Positions 1 through 12,094 are shown, counted from the stretch's first letter. The stretch: 64,000 bases of DNA from Elephas maximus indicus (GCF_024166365.1 NC_064842.1:15843001-15907000); one strand, 5' to 3'. A program made the numbers and translations. Notes: generated from the sequence alone by a model not told the origin.

Positions 1-623
1 TGAAAGTGAAATTGCCATACTAGTCCTGGGCTGCCTTATCATTTCTAATTAAATTGTTATTTGGGTTTCTGAGATTTGAACCAAATCTAACAGCCAAGGG
101 TAACTGATAAGATGGTGTACCACGAAGGCTGGCAAAATGAGGGAAAGAATAAATCTGGCGGAAGAACAGCAGCGGAAGTGCTGCATTGGGATTTGGAACA
201 CGTTAAATTTGAAATTTAACCTCAAGAACACAAAAGCAAATATTTCCTGATGAGGGATGGAGACTATCTGAAGCCCTGAGGTGAACAGGGAGTTCAGGCT
301 CTGTACCTTTATAAAACAAGTACTATATGGATAATCAAAGTTTGAAACACTCTACTTTTTAACTCTTTTACAGTACTTTGAGATCCGTACTGAATTATGA
401 CTTAGAGCCATGAAACTATTCTTTAACAAATCAGAACTCCAGCCATGTGCAGTGACAGTCCAGGGACTATTTATTCAGCCTTTAATCTTGGCTGATTGTA
501 AAGTGTTGACTAAACTTCTGTGAAGCTACATTTCAGCAACTTTTAGGACGTTGTCCAAAGAACAGCTGAATCTCATAAATTCACTATTCCACAAAGTGGA
601 AACGGATATTTTAGGAAGTACTA
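1..623. other. No recognised feature
   Basis: AT-rich, apparently unique sequence; no exon, RNA gene or clear repeat was identified. Confidence 0.5.
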
Positions 624-676
624 GGGTGAGAGTATGAGTTGGAATCAACCTGATGGCAGTGGGCTTGGTTTTGGTT
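624..676 (+). mobile_element. AfroSINE 3' tail fragment
   Basis: Only the tail remains: tatgagttggaatcaacc and the GGTTTTGGTTT end. Confidence 0.7.
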
Positions 677-821
677 TAGGTCAGGGCGAGAGTGAGTCCC
701 TGAGTAGGGCAAAGGGTTAAGCCCTTGCTTAATGGTTTGAGTCCACCTAGAGGTACCTGGGAAGAAAGGCCTGGTGATCTAAGTCCAAAAAAATCAGCCA
801 TTGAAAACCCTATGGAATAGG

Positions 822-1740
822 AGTTAGTGTGGAAGGGGTACTGAGTTTGTTTGGGGTGCTGTAAAACTTTTGAAAATGGATAGTGGTGATGCTGACACAG
901 CGTTGTGAATGTAATTAATGTCACTGAATTGTTCACTTAAGAATGTTTAATATAACATTCCACATCCCACTTTGGAGAGTGGCGCCTGGGGTTTTAAATG
1001 CTAGCAAGCAGCCATCTAAGATGCATCAATTGGTCTCAACCCACCTGGAGCAAGGAATAATGAAGAACACCAAAGACACAAGGTAATTATGAGCCTAAGG
1101 GACAGAAAGGACCACATAAATCAGAGACTATATCAGCCTGAGACCAGAAGAACTAGTTGGTGTCCGGCCATAACCAATGACTGCTCTGACAGGGAACACA
1201 ACAGAGAACCTCTAAGGAAGCAAGAGAGCAGTGGGATGCAGACCCCAAATTCTCGTAAAAAGACCAGATTTAATGGTCAGGCCAGGACTAGAAGGACCCC
1301 GGAGACCATGGTCCCCAGACCTTCTGTTACCCCAAGACAGAAACCATTCCCAAAGCCAACTCTTCAGACAGGGATTGGTCTGGAATATGGGTTGGAAAAT
1401 GATACTGGTGAAGAACGAGCTTCTTGGATCAAGTAGACACATGATACTATGTTGGCATCTCCTGCCTGGAGGGGCGATGAGAGGGCAGGGGGGCCAGAAG
1501 CTGGCAGAGAGAGTGGAGGGAAGAACTGTGCTATCTCATTAGAGGGAGAGCAATTAGGAGTGTATAGCAAGGCGTATGTAAATTTTTGTATGAGAGACTG
1601 ACCTGATTTATAAACGTTCACTTAAAGCACAATAAAAATTAATTAAAAAAAAGAATGTTTAATATAGCCAATGTTTTGTTACATATATTTTGCCACAGTA
1701 AAATTAAAAAAAAAAATGGCAAAGTAAAAAAAAAAACCAA
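822..1740 (+). mobile_element. L1 3' end interrupted by a younger L1
   Basis: The first part, to 954, has the L1 3'-UTR motif ttgtgaatgtaattaatg. The rest resumes at 1667 with gttacatatattttgcc and an A-rich tail. The interruption is flanked by a perfect 16-base duplication. Confidence 0.65.
955..1650 (+). mobile_element. Lineage-specific L1 3' end, 5' truncated
   Basis: Ends with AATAAA (1631) and an A-rich tail. It is flanked by the target-site duplication AAGAATGTTTAATATA at 939-954 and 1651-1666. Related minus-strand copies lie at 7391-7722 and 9565-9958. Confidence 0.8.
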
Positions 1741-1828
1741 AAAACGCAGTGGAGCTCAATTCTACTCTGATACACATGGGGTTTCCAGGAGTAGGAATCC
1801 AGACAAGGGCAACTGGTTTTTTATTTAT

Positions 1829-2800
1829 TTTTTTTAATTGTTAATTAGGTGAAAGTTTATAGAGGAAATTAGTTTCTCATCAAACAGTTAATACAAGAAT
1901 TGCTTTTTGACTTTGGATGCCAACCCCTGGATGTGCCAAAACTCTCCCCTTCTCCACCCCAGTTTCCCAGTTTCCATTCATCCAGTTTTCCTGTCCCTTC
2001 CTGCCTTCTCATCTTTGCTTTTGGGTTGCTGTGCCCATTTAGTCTCATATACATGATCGAACTATGAATACATCCCTAATGTGTGTTATTGTTGGCCCTA
2101 TTAAAAAAAAACAACAAAAAACTAAACCCGTTGCCATGACAATCTCTATAACCCACTGCCATCCAGTCGATTCTGACTCATAGCGACCCTAGAGGACGGA
2201 GTAGAACTGCCCCATAGAATTTCCAAAGAGGGGATGGCGACTTTGAACTGCTGACGTTTTGGTTAGCAGCCTTAACACTTAACCACTTATAGTCCTGACT
2301 AATCTTTGGCTGAAAGATGAACCTCAGGGATGACTTCAGTACTGAGTAAAAGAGTGTCCAGGGACCATACTCTCAGGGTTTTCTCCTGTCTGTCAGACCA
2401 GCAAGCCTGGTCTTTTGTGTGTGTGTGAATTTGAATTTTGTTCTATACTTTACCCCCGTTCTGTCCGGGATCCTCTATTGTGATTCCTGCCAGAGCAGTC
2501 AGTAGTGGTAACTAGGCACCATCTAGTTGTTCTGGACTCAGTCTGGTGGGGGCTGTGGTAGTTGTCGTCCATTAGTCCTTTGGACTAATCTTTCCCTTGT
2601 GTCTTTGGTCTTCTTCATTCTCCCTTGTTCCAGCTGGGATGGGACCAGTAGATGTATCTTAGATGGCTGCTCACAGGCCTTTAAGACCCCAGTTGCTACT
2701 CACCACAGTTGGATGTAGAACATTTTCTTTATTGACTATGTTACGCCAATTGAGCTAGATGTCCCGGGAGACCATGCCCCCCAGTGGTTTGGTTTTTTGA
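1829..2800 (-). mobile_element. L1 3' end, interrupted by an AfroSINE
   Basis: Minus-strand copy of the lineage L1 3' region, similar to 21723-22560 and 37115-37420. It is split by the SINE at about 2121-2297. Confidence 0.7.
2121..2297 (-). mobile_element. AfroSINE
   Basis: Reverse-complement AfroSINE: the actcatagcgaccctag box, agtagaactgccccata, and the ttggttagcagcc box. Confidence 0.85.
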
Positions 2801-2854
2801 GGTGAGAGCTAATGGAATCTAGAAACATCATTTGTCATAAACATCTAGCACTGA

Positions 2855-3080
2855 GAGGCAACGTAGAGTAGTAAAAAGGACTGAATCTTCCTCTTTTTAG
2901 CTGTATCTGTATGAATTTAGGCAAATTACTTTATCTTCCTGGGCCTCCAGCTCCTTATCTGTACTAGATAGGAACTTTCTCTGCCTTGGTTGCATTGCAA
3001 GGTGCTGATAGGCCTAACTTAGCTAATCTCTGTGAGACTGCTTTAGAAACTATAAAATGCCATAAATAGATAAGACAGGA
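2855..3080 (+). mobile_element. MIR
   Basis: Diverged MIR: the tRNA-like 5' part, gcaaattactttatcttcct, then the count-and-clear 3' core. Confidence 0.55.
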
Positions 3081-3469
3081 CTCTTCCCGCTGCCTTCAGG
3101 CTCATACCACCCTTATGGACCACTGTCCATTATGAAATTATGTGTATTTCTTCAGATCGAAAAGTAAAAATGATGGCAACAAATCAAACATTTATAGAAA
3201 TTTGTATTTTAAAACACAAAAGTCTGTCTCCCTTAATCCCATCATTGAGAGGTAACCAATGTTAACAGTGTGGGCATATTCTTCCATTTGTCTCTCAAAT
3301 ATTAATACTCATATAATACTGATAACTATCATTAAGTAATAATCTCCAACTTTTTTTTTTTTTTTTTTTTTTATGGTAAGAAGAGGTGAAGGGTCTAGGA
3401 AAGGAAGCCCCTGATTCATTCCTGTTGAGATGTCCTCGGAGCCCATTTGACGTCAATTGGTTTTTCACT
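3081..3469. other. Old L1-like sequence and poly-T tract
   Basis: Weak L1 3'-UTR similarity and a long T run at about 3352-3373; no gene. Confidence 0.4.
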
Positions 3470-3585
3470 CAGGCGCTCCTTGGAAACTCTATGGGGCAGT
3501 TCTACTCTGTCCTACAGGGTCTCTCTGAGTCGGAATCGACTGGACAGCACTGGGTTTGATTTTTTGGTTTTGGTTTGGTTTTTCA
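3470..3585 (+). mobile_element. AfroSINE, 3' half
   Basis: Has gcgctccttggaaactcta, the ggggcagttctactctgtcc box, and the T/G-rich tail. Confidence 0.85.
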
Positions 3586-3999
3586 ATAGAGGTTAAACTT
3601 CAGAGCTCCTGACCCCCACCTGCTGGTGGAAGGTGGTATCGCTGCCCAGCTGGGCTCGTGGTCTACATCAGGCCCTCCTCACGTCTGCCCTGGACCTGGC
3701 CCACCATCTGGATCCTTCCCTTGGCCACAGGGTCCGGGAAGCTGTGGATCAAGTGCTGCTGTCACCCAGGGCCACCTCATGGGTAAGAAGAGAGGAGTAG
3801 GTGGATGGGGGAAAAGATGTACGGCCACTGTGGTCCCACCTGGGAGCTGCAGACCCGCTGCAAAGGCTTGGTCCTGGGTGCACCTGCCCCAGGTGTGACA
3901 AGGTAGAGGACAGAACTTTTCTAAATGTTCAGTATAAAAGATAAAGTTTCAATCAGCTATGCTAGAGGAAAGACTGAATTATCTTTCTATTATTTCCGT
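3586..3999. other. GC-rich unassigned stretch
   Basis: A short open frame runs through it, but there is no recognisable domain or convincing exon borders. Confidence 0.4.
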
Positions 4000-4508
4000 C
4001 TTAGTCATCTAGTGCTGCTATAACAGAAATACCACAAGTAGATGGCTTTAACAAATAGAAGTTTATTCTATCACAGCCTAGTACGCTGGAAGTCCAAATT
4101 CAGGGCATCAGCTCCAGGGGAAGGCTTTCTTCGTCAGTTCTAGAGGAAGGTCCTTGTCATCAGTATTCCCCTGGACGAGGAGCTTCTCCGAGCAGGAACC
4201 CTGGATCCAAAGGATGCGTTCTGCTCCAGGTGCTGTTTTCTTGGTGGTGTGAGGTCCCCATCTCTCTGCTCACTTGTCTCTTTTATAACTCAAAAAAGAT
4301 TGGCTCACGATACAATCCAATTTTGTAGATTGAGTCCTGCCTCATTAACATAACTGCCCACCTTGTTAACATCATAGAGGTAGAATTTACAACACATAGG
4401 AAAATCACATCACATGAAAAAATGGTGGACAATCACACAATACTGGGAATCGTGGCCTAGACAAATTGATACACGTATTTTGGGGGGACACAATTCAATC
4501 CATGACAA
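4000..4508 (-). mobile_element. Solo MaLR-like LTR
   Basis: Minus-strand LTR about 510 bases long. On its own strand it begins with the tggattgaattgtgtcc motif and ends near tagcagcactagatgacta. It is the same family as the LTRs at 23553, 25598, 56534, 57195 and 58683. No internal sequence is attached. Confidence 0.75.
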
Positions 4509-4712
4509 TCTGTGTAACCCACTGCCATCTAGTCTATTCTGATTCATAGTGACCCTACAGGACAGAGCAGAACTGCTCCATAGGGTTTCCGAGGCTGTAG
4601 TCTTTATGGAAGCAGACTGTCACGTCATTCTTCTGCAGAGTGGCTGGTGGGTTTGAATCTCTGACCTTTTGGTAAGCAGCCAAGTGCTTAACCACTGTGT
4701 CACCAGGGCTCC
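4509..4712 (-). mobile_element. AfroSINE, long variant
   Basis: Full-length reverse copy with the extra tttatggaagcagactgtca segment. It ends accactgtgtcaccagggct. Confidence 0.88.
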
Positions 4713-5875
4713 TTATTGTCCCTATAAAAAAAATTGTCCCTATAGGAAATTACAAAATTGTTATCATATGAAGAGGAGACCAAGAAGTAGGCAGCCAAAA
4801 ATTGTAGGAAGAAAAGTACTATAAAGGGGTATCAGGAAGCCAATTAATAATGACAACATATTAATAAGTATTAATAATATAAGTAATTAATGATAAGTAT
4901 AATTATTGTGGTATTTGAATTTTGTGGTATTTTTCAGCTTTTTAACATTTTTCAATTTGTTGTGGTTTCTCATTCTAAATAAACATTCATTTTTGTACCT
5001 ACTTCTGTGTTACTTTACCTAAAAATCCCCAGTTCTCCCCATAATTGGCTAAGCTTTGGGCCCCACAAAGTCTGAATGTGCCATTACTTGAGGATCTGCA
5101 AGGGCTGCTCTTGAAAGAGCACAGAACTAAAACCAGGAGACCCAGCTTCTAGGATGGCCCAGTTACTGGCCCTGTAATTTGGAGCCAATCCAAGCTTTCT
5201 GCCAGTTTCAAGAGGCACTCTTACGCATACAGCTCACCCTTCTTGTACTTGTACTTGAGCTCCCTAATGGCCAAGCTGAAGACTGACCAACGTCCCCTGG
5301 AGAATACCAGTTGTAGCTTAGGAAGGCTGTCTTCTACTTCTTTACAAAGTGCCTGAGAGTCTAAATCACACTCCAGAAAAGTATGAACACACCAGAAAAT
5401 TGGCAAGTGGAAACAAATAGGAAGAGTGGAAACTGGGTCCCCAAGTGCTGACAGGATGACCAGAACGGTATGATCCAAGTTACTTAGTGCAATTTGGGAA
5501 GGCTTTTGAAGGAGGGGTATTTTTGAGTCTTAATTAAAACTGACAATCAACACGAGGCAATAAGAGCAGCTAGATGGATTGGGGAGAAGGAGGGTATACC
5601 TGGAAAAGAGGTGTGTGAAGGAAGCCAGCACAGCCATTTTACTAATTCCAATGACTCACGCTGGGGAGAGGGACTTATCCTGTACATCAGACTGGTCTTT
5701 ATTCTCAGGGTGCTCACAGAGCTGGCCTAGGCCTTGGCACACAGCAGATGTCCAATCAACGTTTGTTGAATGACTGAAAGAGTTTACAGATTTCACAGCA
5801 ATTCGAGGAAGTTACAGGAGACTGATTTCAGCTCAATAAGAGGAAGAACTTTGTAACAATTAGAACCTTAAGAGT
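4713..5875. other. Mostly unassigned; old MIR/L2 fragments
   Basis: AT-rich to about 5050, then MIR-like sequence at 5100-5200 and an L2/MIR-type 3' end at about 5705-5775 (caacgtttgttgaatgac). No gene. Confidence 0.45.
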
Positions 5876-6080
5876 GCCAATAATACCTACTGAACACTTC
5901 AAATATGCCAGGGACTAAGCTAAACCCTTTACATATATTATCTCATTTAAGCCTCGTAATAGCTGTTTGAAATAAGTATTATTGTCCACATTTAAACACG
6001 AGGAAACTAAGTCACACAGATTTAGCAACGTGCACAGGGAGACACACCCTTGCCCAGAGCAGGTGGAGGAGCCTGGGTGT
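5876..6080 (-). mobile_element. MIR
   Basis: Reverse MIR: tatctcatttaagcctcg followed by acgaggaaactaagtcacac. Confidence 0.65.
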
Positions 6081-6518
6081 GTACCCAGGTGTGCTGGATG
6101 CCAGACACCTCCTGATGGCCTGACAGGGCCTCTAGCTCCATCTAAGCTTCCTTCATGGGACTTGCTGACCCATAACCCTTGTATTTCATAAGCAGAATAT
6201 ACTCGGCCTTTCCCCCAAGGAGGCCCTGCCAGGTAAGATCAGAACCCAGTATCCTTGTGTTTGGATATTGCAAACACAGCTTCTCTCGTGTGCTTTAAAC
6301 ATTGCTGCTATGGAGCCCAAGCCACCATAAGGCATAATTTTCCCTCCGCAGAGCTGATCAAGAACATTTCTCAAGGGAGTTTGTCCTTGTAAGACCAGGG
6401 TCCACAGATAAAGGGTCTACAGACAATGCACCCTGGAACCCTCATTCTGGCAAACAGGGGCTCCTGGGATATCGATAATGGTCTGCATAATTTATTTTCC
6501 ACATACTATGCCCCAGGT
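6081..6518. other. No recognised feature
   Basis: Apparently unique intergenic sequence. Confidence 0.45.
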
Positions 6519-6665
6519 AGCCCTGGTGGCACAGTGGTTAAGAGCTACATCCGCAGTGCAGATCCACCAGCCGCTCAGTGGTAATGATAAGGGGCAGTTC
6601 TACTCTGTCCTATGAGGTAGCTATGAGTCAGAATCGACTCGAAGGCACTGGGTTTGGTTTTTTGA
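6519..6665 (+). mobile_element. AfroSINE
   Basis: Begins gccctggtggcacagtgg. It is flanked by the 11-base duplication ATGCCCCAGGT at 6508-6518 and 6666-6676. Confidence 0.92.
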
Positions 6666-6799
6666 ATGCCCCAGGTGCTTCACATATTTTAGTTCATTTA
6701 TTTCTCAAAAAACTTTCCTGAACTAGGTGTTATGACCCCTTTTTACAGAAGAGGTAACAGAGGGTCAGGAATTCGGGTGTATAGAACATTATTTAATGG

Positions 6800-7045
6800 A
6801 GAGGCGAGAGTGTAGTGTGAAGTACACAGACTCTAGACCTAATCTATGCAATTTTGGAGCCTGTTCTATCACTGTCCTAGCTGTGTGATCTTGGAAATGT
6901 TACAGAACCGCTCCATGCCTCGGTTTCTACATCTGCAAAAAGGGACCATAATAAAGTACCTAATCAGAGCATTGTTATAACGATGAAATGACTTCACACA
7001 TGTAAGCCACTTAGAATAGTGACCAGCACAATAATTCTCTATAAA
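6800..7045 (+). mobile_element. MIR
   Basis: Nearly full-length MIR: agctgtgtgatcttgg, then ctcggtttctacatctgcaa and the 3' core. Confidence 0.75.
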
Positions 7046-7054
7046 TACCAGACA

Positions 7055-8165
7055 CAACCTTGCTTGCTGAAAGTGAAGAGGACTTGAAGCACTTACTAAT
7101 GAAGATCAAAGACCACAGCCTTCAGTATGGATTACACCTCAACATAAAGAAAACAAAAATCCTCACAACTGGACCAATGAGCAACATCATGATAAACGGA
7201 GAAAAGACTGAAGTTGTCAAGGATTTCATTTTACTTGGATCCACAATCAACAGCCATGGAAGCAGCAGTCAAAAAATCAAAAGACGCATTGCATTGGGCA
7301 AATCTGCTGGAAAGGACCTCTTTAAAATGTTGAAGAGCAAAGATGTCACCTTGAAGACTAAGGTGCACCTGACCCAAGCCATGGTATTTTCTTTTTAAAT
7401 AATTTTTATTGTGCTTTAAGTGAAAGTTTACAAGTCAAGTCAGTCTGTCACATATAAACTTATATACACCTTACCACATACTCCCATTTACTCTCCCCCT
7501 AATGAGTCAGCCCGCTCCCTCCTTCCAGTCTCTCCTTTCGTGACCATTTTGCCAGTTTCTAACCCTCTCTACCCTCCCATTTCCCCTCCAGACAGGAGAT
7601 GCCAACACAGTCTCAAGTGTCCACCTGATACAAGTAGCTCACTCTTCATCAGCATCTCTCTCCAACCCATTGTCCAGTCCCTTCCATGTCTGATGAGTTG
7701 TCTTCGGGAACGGTCCCTGTCCGCCATGGTATTTTAAATCACATCATATGCATGTGAAAGCTGGACAATGAATAAGGAAAACCGAAGAAGAGTTGACGCC
7801 TTTGAATTGTGGTGTTGGCGAAAAATATTGAATATACCATGGACTGCGAAAAGAACGAACAATCTGTCTTAGAAGAAGTACAACCAGAACGCTCCTTAGG
7901 AGCAAGGATGGTGAGACTGCGTCTTACATACTTTGGACATGTTGTCAGGAGGGATCAGTCCCTGGAGAAGGACATCATGCTTGGCAGAGTACAGGTTCAG
8001 TGGAAAAGAGGAAGACCCTCAACGAGGTGGATTGACACAGTGGCTGCAACAATGAGCTCAAGCATAACAACGATTGTAAGGATGGCGCAGGACCGGGCAG
8101 TGTTTCGTTCTGTTGTGCATAGAGTCGCTATGAGTCGAACTGACTCGATGGCACCTAACAACAAC
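7055..8165 (+). mobile_element. RTE-type LINE 3' end, split by an L1
   Basis: Encodes the C-terminal part of the RTE polyprotein in two blocks, 7055-7390 and 7723-8165. The second includes KRGRPSTRWIDTVAATM and ends in the (CAA)n tail typical of this family. The frame is broken by the L1 at 7391-7722. Confidence 0.85.
7391..7722 (-). mobile_element. L1 3' end inserted in the RTE LINE
   Basis: Flanked by the perfect duplication GCCATGGTATTTT at 7378-7390 and 7723-7735. It reads as a minus-strand L1 3' end. Confidence 0.88.
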
Positions 8166-8538
8166 AACAACATTGTATGATTTCCATTTTTATAGAACCC
8201 GCACGGAGTCCTGAGTCAACAAGTAGGTAAGAAAGATCCTGTCACCAAACCCCAAAACACGGTGAGGGACCCCAGCTCTCACCCTCCATCTGGGCTGCTG
8301 TAGGTGAAGCCCCTTCAAGGGACCCTTTGGAGAAGAGATTCCGGCCTCCCTCCAGGGTGTGCCATAAACTATTGAAAATAAAATCTAGTTTTTGTTTGTT
8401 TCCTTACTGTTAATGTACATGTTTGTTGTAGAAAATTTTGTCCACATAGAATAATATAAATTCATGCAGAATTTTGCCACCCAGAGAGCCCATTATTAAC
8501 AGAACCTATTGTTAACACAGGTCCTGTTAACACTGTTG
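8166..8538. other. Unassigned, partly old L1
   Basis: Weak L1M-like sequence at about 8390-8530; no gene. Confidence 0.4.
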
Positions 8539-8722
8539 GAGTTCCGGGGTGGTGCAAATGGCTAATAACTGAAAGCTTGGAGGTTCAAATCCACCCAGAG
8601 GCCCCTTGGGAGATGGGTCTGGAGACCTACTACAGAAAAATCAGCTTTGAAAGTCCTCAGGAGCACAGCTCTGCTCTGATGATACGGGTTTGCCATAAGC
8701 CAGAATCAACTCCATAGCACCT
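8539..8722 (+). mobile_element. AfroSINE, long-form subfamily
   Basis: Diverged copy flanked by a TTAACACT repeat on each side (8527-8534 and 8739-8746). Confidence 0.75.
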
Positions 8723-8739
8723 TTTTTTTTTTTATTTAT

Positions 8740-9071
8740 TAACACTACTTCCAAAGGTATGCTTTCCTCTCCCAGCCCAGCAGAGGTTGCTGTTTGAGAG
8801 ATGAAACCTCCTCCCACGCCCCTCTCTGCCTGGGGCTGGCCAGGCAAGGACAAGATTTGAATCCATTCTCTTAGTGAGGGGAGCCCAGGGTTCCTCAAAG
8901 AGTGCCAAGATACAGACACAGGGAAGTTTGGTACAAAAATGTCTATAAGAGAAAAAAATGAGAAGCAATCAAAGTGCTCATCAATGAGAACCAAATGACA
9001 TACGTAAACAATGGTGCATCCAGTCAATGGAGTTCTAGTAACAGTGAAAAAGGGTGACCTAATATGGAAAG
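8740..9071. other. Unassigned
   Basis: Open frames on the minus strand cross a SINE boundary and show no domain; no gene is supported. Confidence 0.4.
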
Positions 9072-9232
9072 GGAGCCCTGGTGGCACAGTGGTTAAGATC
9101 TACAGCTGCTAACTGAAAGAGTTGGCTGTTCCAATCCACCAGCTGCTCCTTGGAAACCCTATGGGGCAGTTCTTTGTCTTATAGAGTCGCTATGAGTTGG
9201 AATCGACTCAGTGACAATGGGTTTGGTTTTTG
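9072..9232 (+). mobile_element. AfroSINE
   Basis: Complete copy between ATATGGAAAG duplications at 9062-9071 and 9233-9242. Confidence 0.93.
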
Positions 9233-9272
9233 ATATGGAAAGATCTCAAAAATACATTACTGTGTCACAAAA

Positions 9273-9431
9273 GGAGGCCTGGTGGCTCAGTGATTAAGAG
9301 CTTGGCTGCTAAGCAAAATGTGGGCCGTTCGGATTCACCAGCTGCTCCTTGGAAACCCTATGGGGCCATTCCACTCTGTCCTATATAGTCACCATGAGTC
9401 AAAATCAACTCGTCGGCAATGGGTTTTTTAT
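9273..9431 (+). mobile_element. AfroSINE
   Basis: Complete copy. The flanking 9-base repeats GTCACAAAA and GTTACAAAA differ by one base. Confidence 0.9.
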
Positions 9432-9564
9432 GTTACAAAAGCTAGTTATAGAACCATACTTATGGTATGGTTCTTTTGGGTTAAAATATTTACATAAATA
9501 AAGATATAAATAAATACATATGGAATATACAAACACAAGGGAGGCTTTAATCTTATACAGGTAT

Positions 9565-9958
9565 TATTTTATTTTATTTTTTAAATAATTTTTATTGCGC
9601 TTTAAGTGAAAGTTTACAAATCAAGTCAGTCTCTCACATATAAACTTATATACAGCTTACTACATATTCCCATTTACTCTCCTCCTAATGAGTCAGCCCG
9701 CTCCCTTCTTCCAGTCTTTCTTGACCATTTTGCCAGTTTCTAGCCCTCTCTACCCTCCCATCTCCCCTCTAGACAGGAGATGCCAACACAGTCTCAAGTG
9801 TCCACCTGATACAAGTAGCTCACTCCTCATCAGCATCTCTCTCCAGCCCATTGTCCAGTCCAATCCATGTCTGATGAGTTGTCTTCGGGCATGGTTCCTG
9901 TCCTGGGCTAACAGAAGGTTTGGGGATCATGACCGCCGGGATACGTGTATTATTTTTT
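9565..9958 (-). mobile_element. L1 3' end
   Basis: Close relative of the insert at 7391-7722, extended a little further on its 5' side; the poly-A end is read as T-rich sequence at the left. Confidence 0.8.
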
Positions 9959-10892
9959 AAATATTAATGGGGATTATTTGGAAAGGAAGATTGTAAAAAC
10001 TATCGTGGGCACTTTTGTATTAAAAAAAGCTTAATCTTTCTTCAAATCTATTGCAGGGATGTTTGAGGGCTCAGTTGCCATTTCTACTGCAGCTGCCTCT
10101 CCCCCTAGTACCTGGCCCGTAGTAGATACTGAATAAACGTTTGCTCATGGAGTCCATAAATATGAAGTATTTCTTTCTTATCTTTATTTCCCTGCAGAGA
10201 ATATTCCCGGAGTTAAACTCACTGCAACCCTAGACCTCAGTCTCTCAGCCTTCCCACAATCCCTGAAGAGTTGGTTAAGTGACAAGAGTTGGTCGAATGC
10301 CCCAAATTAACCATTTTCACACATTCATTTAAGAAATATCCATCAGTTATTTACTATGTGCATTGGACCGTGCAAAGGGTTGGCGTTAACTTCCCCGAAA
10401 TATTTCCTAGTGAAGTTATTCATTTGATAAATATGAATTGAGCATCTACCATAGAACCCAGGTGAGGGGATGAAAGGTGTACAGAACAGACATGGACCCT
10501 GCTGTAGTGTACCTTGGGGGCCGGGTGTCACGGATCTAAGCCCTATCAGACCCAAGGCCTCCCCGTAAAACAGATCGTTTTTAGCATCCCTTGTATTATC
10601 TGAAAGAAATTCATAGATTAAGAAATATATCTACACGTGGCTTTGTAAGTGTCCTAATTGTCATCTAAGGGGGAAAACAACTGATGCTAACACTGTGAGT
10701 GTTCAAGCAGGACTGCCAGGCCAATAAGGAAGCGGTCAGATGCTTGCATCTATCCTTGGAACCATCAGGAAAACGTCTGCTGCAAATGCACACTAAGAGT
10801 GGTGTTATTGTTGGTGGTATGATTTTTTAAATTATGAACAACATTTAAGAAAAAAAATTAGCTTATGCAGCAGGTACGTTTCTGGAAAATTT
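9959..10892. other. Unassigned with an L2-like 3' end
   Basis: An L2/MIR-type terminus at about 10096-10146 (gaataaacgtttgctcatgg); otherwise no recognised feature. Confidence 0.4.
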
Positions 10893-11105
10893 GTTGTTGT
10901 TAACTGCCATCAAGTTAGCCCCTAACTCATGGTGACCCCATGCACAATGGAAGAATAAGCTGCCTGGTCTTGCACCATCTCCACGATCAGCTGGGGGTCA
11001 GACCATTGTAATCCATACGGTTTTCATTGGCTGATTTTTGGAAGTAGATTGCCAGACCTTTCTTCCTAATCTGTCGTAGTCTGGAAGCTCTGCTGAAATC
11101 TCCTC
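10893..11105 (-). mobile_element. AfroSINE, long-form subfamily
   Basis: Reverse copy with the tggaagtagattgccagacc segment that marks the long form. Confidence 0.7.
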
Positions 11106-11220
11106 AGCATCATAAAAACACACAAGTTCCACTGACAGACGGGTGGGGGTGGCTGTGCATGAGATGCAGTGTGCAAAATTTCAGTGTTGATTTGTAAAAT
11201 GCGAGTTCTGTGCTCAGATA

Positions 11221-11428
11221 AGGAGCTCCTGGGTGGAGCAAACAGCTAAGCACTGGACTTCTAGCCAAAAGGTTGGCGGTCTGAAGCCACCCAGAGGCAC
11301 TTTGGAAGATAGGCCTGGAGATCTGCTGCTGAAAGGTCATAGCCTTGAAAACCTTACGGAGCACAGTCCTACTCTGCACACCTGGGGCCACCACATGTTG
11401 GAATGACTCAATAGCAGCTAACAGCAAT
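11221..11428 (+). mobile_element. AfroSINE, long-form subfamily
   Basis: Full-length long form with ggttggcggtctgaagccac and a CAA-rich tail. TGCTCAG lies on both sides (11211-11217, 11433-11439). Confidence 0.85.
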
Positions 11429-12094
11429 AACATGCTCAGGTAATTGCAAGCTGGCTTTTTGTCGCCATCACTGTCCAGGGGGACATGGGACGCTGGGTGG
11501 CACTTACCCTGCATGTGGGACATCTAGGTTTCCTGGCCCCGCCCACCAAGCTCCAGGCCTGTAGCCCCCATCACTGAGCAAAGCAGAAATGGCTTGGGAG
11601 GGGGCGGTGATATCATGCCCCTCGAGAAACCTGGGACTTGAGGAAGCCATGTGAGGCTTCCGAAGCTGCACCATGGAAAGTCAGGACCAGCCTAGTCACA
11701 CTGCATATCTCCCAACAGCTGGAAGTCCTGACACCCAGGGAAAATGTGGTGTGCAAGCCCAGACCAGGGACAGGTGTCAGCTTTCCAGGTGCCAGACAGC
11801 ATGATTCTGGCTGAGTCAGATATAAGGTGATAATCAAATAAAAACCCTGTTATACAGGTCCTTAAAATAAGTAACCAGAGCCAAAGGTCAGCCACGCCCT
11901 CCCCCATGGCATGATGCTGGGTGCCAGGCTATATGGATTTATTAGAAAAAAAATTTAAGCTACTAGGGAAGCAGGGCTCTGGGAGCTGTTGTGTCAGGGA
12001 GAGAGCCCAGGGAACATATTCAATCATCAACAGCCAGACGGTGGGACTAGGCAGCTTTGTCTTCTAATTATTTGAAAAAATTATTGTTTTTCTC
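11429..12094. other. No recognised feature
   Basis: Intergenic, moderately GC-rich to about 11900; no exon evidence. Confidence 0.45.

Larger units (their letters stand above)
694..1817 (+). mobile_element. Long-form AfroSINE split by L1 sequence
   Basis: The 5' part (about 694-821, gagtccctgagtagg onward, with the aagaaaggcctgg box) and the 3' part (about 1745-1817, attctactctgatacaca) bracket an L1 3' end at about 822-1740, which is itself split by a younger L1. The pieces fit one SINE copy. Confidence 0.6.

Noticed and set aside
3594-3800. Short open frame reading plausible helical peptide near a GTAAG-like donor
   Set aside because: Stops lie close on both sides and there is no convincing acceptor or family match; GC-rich chance frame.
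6519-6600. tRNA-like internal promoter boxes at many SINE starts
   Set aside because: These are the tRNA-derived heads of AfroSINEs; none forms a complete tRNA gene.
7060-8180. Open frames resembling a reverse-transcriptase-linked protein
   Set aside because: They are pieces of an RTE LINE split by an L1, not a host gene.
8641-9087. 148-codon minus-strand open frame
   Set aside because: It runs across the end of an AfroSINE into unassigned DNA; no domain or splice signals.
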